64,000 nt of DNA from a virus. The translations under genes and the position numbers were made by a program. Of the stretch, positions 62,301 to 64,000 are shown one piece after another. The notes beneath the pieces are model-generated. The model was not told the origin of the DNA and did not search any database. It worked only from the letters and a program-made list of their open reading frames with translations. The stretch is from the IMG/VR virus record IMGVR_UViG_3300025082_002887, positions 1 to 64,000 of that record; one strand, given 5' to 3'. Numbering within the stretch: the first letter of the stretch is position 1; every line of letters starts with the position of its first letter.

Positions 62301-64000
62301 AAAAACAATTACCAGAGTTTGTAAACAGTTCAAACATGGTAAATATTTTGTCTGATGATGACATATTTTTTAATAAAGTTGATTTAGCGCGACCAACGAA
62401 TTATTATATGTATATTGAAAAAAGTATGTATCAAACCATATCGGAAGAAATGGTAAGAATGTTTTCTTCAATAAAAGATTTTAATAACCTGATTGGAGAG
62501 CCGGCAAATAAATATCGAAGCAGTTATAAGCATATGGAAAAGCTTCGACAACTCTTCTTTGAAAGGGTCGGCAATACACCAGATCTAGATAAATATATTG
62601 ATTTTTATAAATGGGTCGATCACACTTTAGATGTATTACTTGGCTATCTGGTACCGGCGTCAGCAGACATTAGCGATCAATATGGCAGCAATATTCGTAC
62701 GCTAGTAGAAAGTCACGTTTTAGAAAGAAACAAATATAAATGGCAATTCCCCACATTAGAAGATAAAGGATCAGACCCGGAAGGAAATATACTTGGCATT
62801 AATGAACTCCTTTATAATTGGGAATATGGCCATACACCCCTCGATCCTTTCAATTCGAAAAGTATCGCCTTTAATGGGATGACCGGTCATTCACTATTGG
62901 CCGCCCCAGCACCCGCTTCTGATTTGCTCTTCGGCGCCGATGGGGATCCCGCCAATGAACCCAAGTTTTCTTTATGTGCGTGGGTTAAGCCAGCCACGTC
63001 TCTCAGCACGAACTTTGGGGTTATAGGCCACGGCGCCTATTCCGCAACCAACGCCGGCTATGCTTTAGATATATCCACAGCACATAAAGTTCGAATGTCT
63101 ATCCGCGATGAAGACACCAATGCGAGCAACCTGTTGACTGCAATAGAAAATGCCGTTAGTTTGACACCTGGCGAATGGAACCACATTTGTGCAACTTATG
63201 ATGGTTCTTCCGCCGCCACTGGAATAACTATTTATGTTAATGGAGAGTCTAAGACAACGACAAAAACCACTGGCGGTTCCTATTCTGCGATGCACAATAT
63301 CAACTCCGATGTTACTATTGGGCGGAAATATTCAAATTTCACCTATGATAGCCAGGCCGAAGGTAATATTGATGAAGTTGCCGCCTTCGGCAAAGAGTTG
63401 TCAGCCACTGAAGTTACCGAGCTTTACCATTCGCGACATGCGTACGATCTAAACACCTTTTCTGCCCGGACCAGTTTAGTTTCATGGTGGAGAATGGGGG
63501 ATAAAGCCTCCGGAACATCCCCAAACTATACAATTCCTGATCTAGTTGGCTCTAACAACGCCACAATGACCAACTTTTCAGGCACCATAGACAGTGGGGT
63601 AGTCGACGATCATGCACCCTCTGTTCGGGACCAAATTCAAAAGTGCCTATGGTGGCGCCAGAGGGCAGAAAGAGATACTCCAGCCATCTCTTCATCCGCT
63701 AACGGCGTTAATTCTGATAAGCAGGCAATGCTTGATTCCATCAACAACGAGACAAACGCTAAGAACTATATGCTATATGATAGTGCAACTAGCACAACGT
63801 ATTCTGGTTCTACATTTGCAATTCGCCGATTAGCCAAACCATACAAATTTACAGTTGATGAGTCTCGTACGACCAAGGGCGGTACAAATTATTATCCCAA
63901 TAAAAAAGTTGATATTATTAAGTCTGAAATATTATTTGGGCAGCCAGCCTCTGACAATCCAGTCGCGCGGCTATCATTGCCACTTTCCGAACTCGAAGCT
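59342..64000 (+). CDS. LamG-containing virion protein (3' partial)
   Basis: This frame starts at ATG 59342 (ATGA overlap) and stays open to the window end, so at least 1553 residues are present. Residues 185-360 form a LamG/concanavalin-like domain: VTVEFWLKKA, DQWHHYAISL and GSIDEFRFW. Then come a helical part (YNNIVYIYKTKGTEKSFRNL, which recalls baseplate-wedge linkers) and further beta domains. Near residues 1203-1370 a second LamG domain occurs: FSLCAWVKPA, GEWNHICATYDG and GNIDEVAAFG. LamG folds bind glycans or act as spacers, so it may touch the host surface or the tail-fibre network. The position after gp25/gp6 fits a T4 gp7-like wedge protein with added lectin modules. Confidence 0.72.
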   Translation, partial: MSKDYKELFGQKDVILTNADREVLGSELESVEYMTEYFNKKQRFVPPVDFTKPKNFARFGSAEKYYIDAIDRIYKTYPYDGSLKERVQWELSSSYFDLHVFENGYPRTNGYVLFSPEGWGTRVGSQVNNFGLSDAVEYVQIKGGPNTSQRSQGKDIQDTTGDYKDGYANVWDPVKNRTSNLALDLDEGVTVEFWLKKAAALGIGESVLETIFDAWNDDDSAAAYGRLQILHITAAPSLIGVYFSSGSVYNTMTSPAYYLSLDDQWHHYAISLKNDGSNLITKFYKDGACVKEEADTTLNEITGSLIANIGAARRPSIVRMETATLSPAQKIDGYGKLSGSIDEFRFWKTERTSQQIGRQMIEPVGGGANTDDANTDLGVYYKFNEGITSVASTDNIVLDYSGRISNGSFVGYSTSSRNTNSAIVESGKASEEFKDPILYDFHPDVISFRDTKKSEGQIYDYSNNSSIYHTLPTWILEEDELKEYSPLRNLTQIIGSYFDSLANQIWTLPKLKHKNYLSSSYKAYPFSDKLLESVGFSYFPELFSDASALAQFRNRDDNLLFKQKLYDVKNRIYQNIYNNIVYIYKTKGTEKSFRNLIRCFGFDDEIYKINLYGNRVTYQLKDNYSSVAEFKKYINFALTGTQEATVFPVSSSRNPNSTSYISGTDNNECSFTSFTMETEVAFPRRHSLAAANTVVESSKGPSKSFRAYIPFKTASLFGTHQVNGTTENDLTWASTDYANFQVSAVRDEEYSKRCQFKLTGVGASVMPTLTSSYFDTVFDDTRWTFSVALRPSLEADLPSGSIHSPFIVEFYGVEKVLDITNNEFFLTSSIDSTSAQRFMNNPKSVYIGAHLENFSGTLQQRSDGNISSTRVWLTHLPTGTIKQHAQDVKNYGTSSPYKSAYLYQTSMTGTRVPEIHTLVLNWTFDTVTGSDSGGAFIGEDFSSGSVSLQNRYNWIGNIVGKQYLPKGYNFPTNFSSSINKKYVYSAKKQLPEFVNSSNMVNILSDDDIFFNKVDLARPTNYYMYIEKSMYQTISEEMVRMFSSIKDFNNLIGEPANKYRSSYKHMEKLRQLFFERVGNTPDLDKYIDFYKWVDHTLDVLLGYLVPASADISDQYGSNIRTLVESHVLERNKYKWQFPTLEDKGSDPEGNILGINELLYNWEYGHTPLDPFNSKSIAFNGMTGHSLLAAPAPASDLLFGADGDPANEPKFSLCAWVKPATSLSTNFGVIGHGAYSATNAGYALDISTAHKVRMSIRDEDTNASNLLTAIENAVSLTPGEWNHICATYDGSSAATGITIYVNGESKTTTKTTGGSYSAMHNINSDVTIGRKYSNFTYDSQAEGNIDEVAAFGKELSATEVTELYHSRHAYDLNTFSARTSLVSWWRMGDKASGTSPNYTIPDLVGSNNATMTNFSGTIDSGVVDDHAPSVRDQIQKCLWWRQRAERDTPAISSSANGVNSDKQAMLDSINNETNAKNYMLYDSATSTTYSGSTFAIRRLAKPYKFTVDESRTTKGGTNYYPNKKVDIIKSEILFGQPASDNPVARLSLPLSELEA

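Noticed and set aside
60000-63840. Short plus and minus frames between 59499 and 63833
   Set aside because: All lie inside the open LamG-protein frame, which I followed through to the window end.

Overview
The window reads as a piece of the genome of a large contractile-tailed (T4-like, myovirus-type) bacteriophage, probably marine and infecting a Gram-negative host. The signs are T4-type baseplate wedge proteins (gp25-like at 55598, gp6-like at 56029), a gp55-like late sigma factor (41527), a PIN-PhoH protein (18841), giant virion proteins, tightly packed and overlapping plus-strand genes, low overall GC, and N-terminal leaders of a style I associate with uncultured marine phages. No terminase, portal, capsid or polymerase gene lies in the window, so the phage call rests on the tail, late-sigma and gene-style evidence. 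The organism cannot be named from sequence reading alone.

Layout. (1) 1-14728: a late-type block of proteins, many starting with a short amphipathic leader (MKLL-ENWRK- or MKLTKSKLKKIIKEEL-type). Contents include a probable ADP-ribosyltransferase, HExxH metallopeptidases, a serine-hydrolase/murein-endopeptidase fusion and an RNA-ligase-like/NMNAT-like/metallopeptidase fusion. I infer these are packaged or virion-associated enzymes. (2) 14801-17520: a Fis-like DNA-binding protein, a complete tmRNA gene with its own sigma70-type promoter, a 27-aa membrane peptide, two small proteins and a type II (archaeal-type) GAPDH homologue. (3) 17521-18731, minus strand: a two-gene cassette of a trypsin-like lipoprotein protease and a secreted protein, with a T4-late-type TATAAATA box upstream. 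(4) 18841-22260: PhoH, a small acidic protein, a metallopeptidase, a small basic protein and a RecB/Cas4-like nuclease.

(5) 22270-40723: an 18-kb, almost gapless glycan island of 19 genes. It holds about six glycosyltransferases, several methyltransferases, a kinase-methyltransferase fusion, a PIG-L deacetylase, a WbqC-like protein, a GT42/DUF115-like protein, a B12-radical SAM enzyme, an SpsF-type cytidylyltransferase, a class IV aminotransferase, two SDR enzymes, a NeuB/SpsE-type synthase and a HAD phosphatase. Together they look like a pathway that makes a nonulosonic-acid-like sugar, activates it, and builds, methylates and perhaps caps a glycan. (6) 40726-42509: small proteins and the late sigma factor. 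(7) 42513-64000: tail and baseplate genes, including a 1338-aa hub-like protein with a C-terminal murein-endopeptidase-like domain, a spike-like protein, a 2656-aa protein, gp25, gp6, a 509-aa structural protein and a LamG-containing protein running off the window end.

Most interesting points: the shared leader that resembles T4 capsid-targeting propeptides with [LI]-x-E cleavage sites; the glycan island with a WbdD-like kinase-methyltransferase; the phage tmRNA; the type II GAPDH; and the enzyme fusions. All family calls come from reading motifs by eye. No database search or structure prediction was run.
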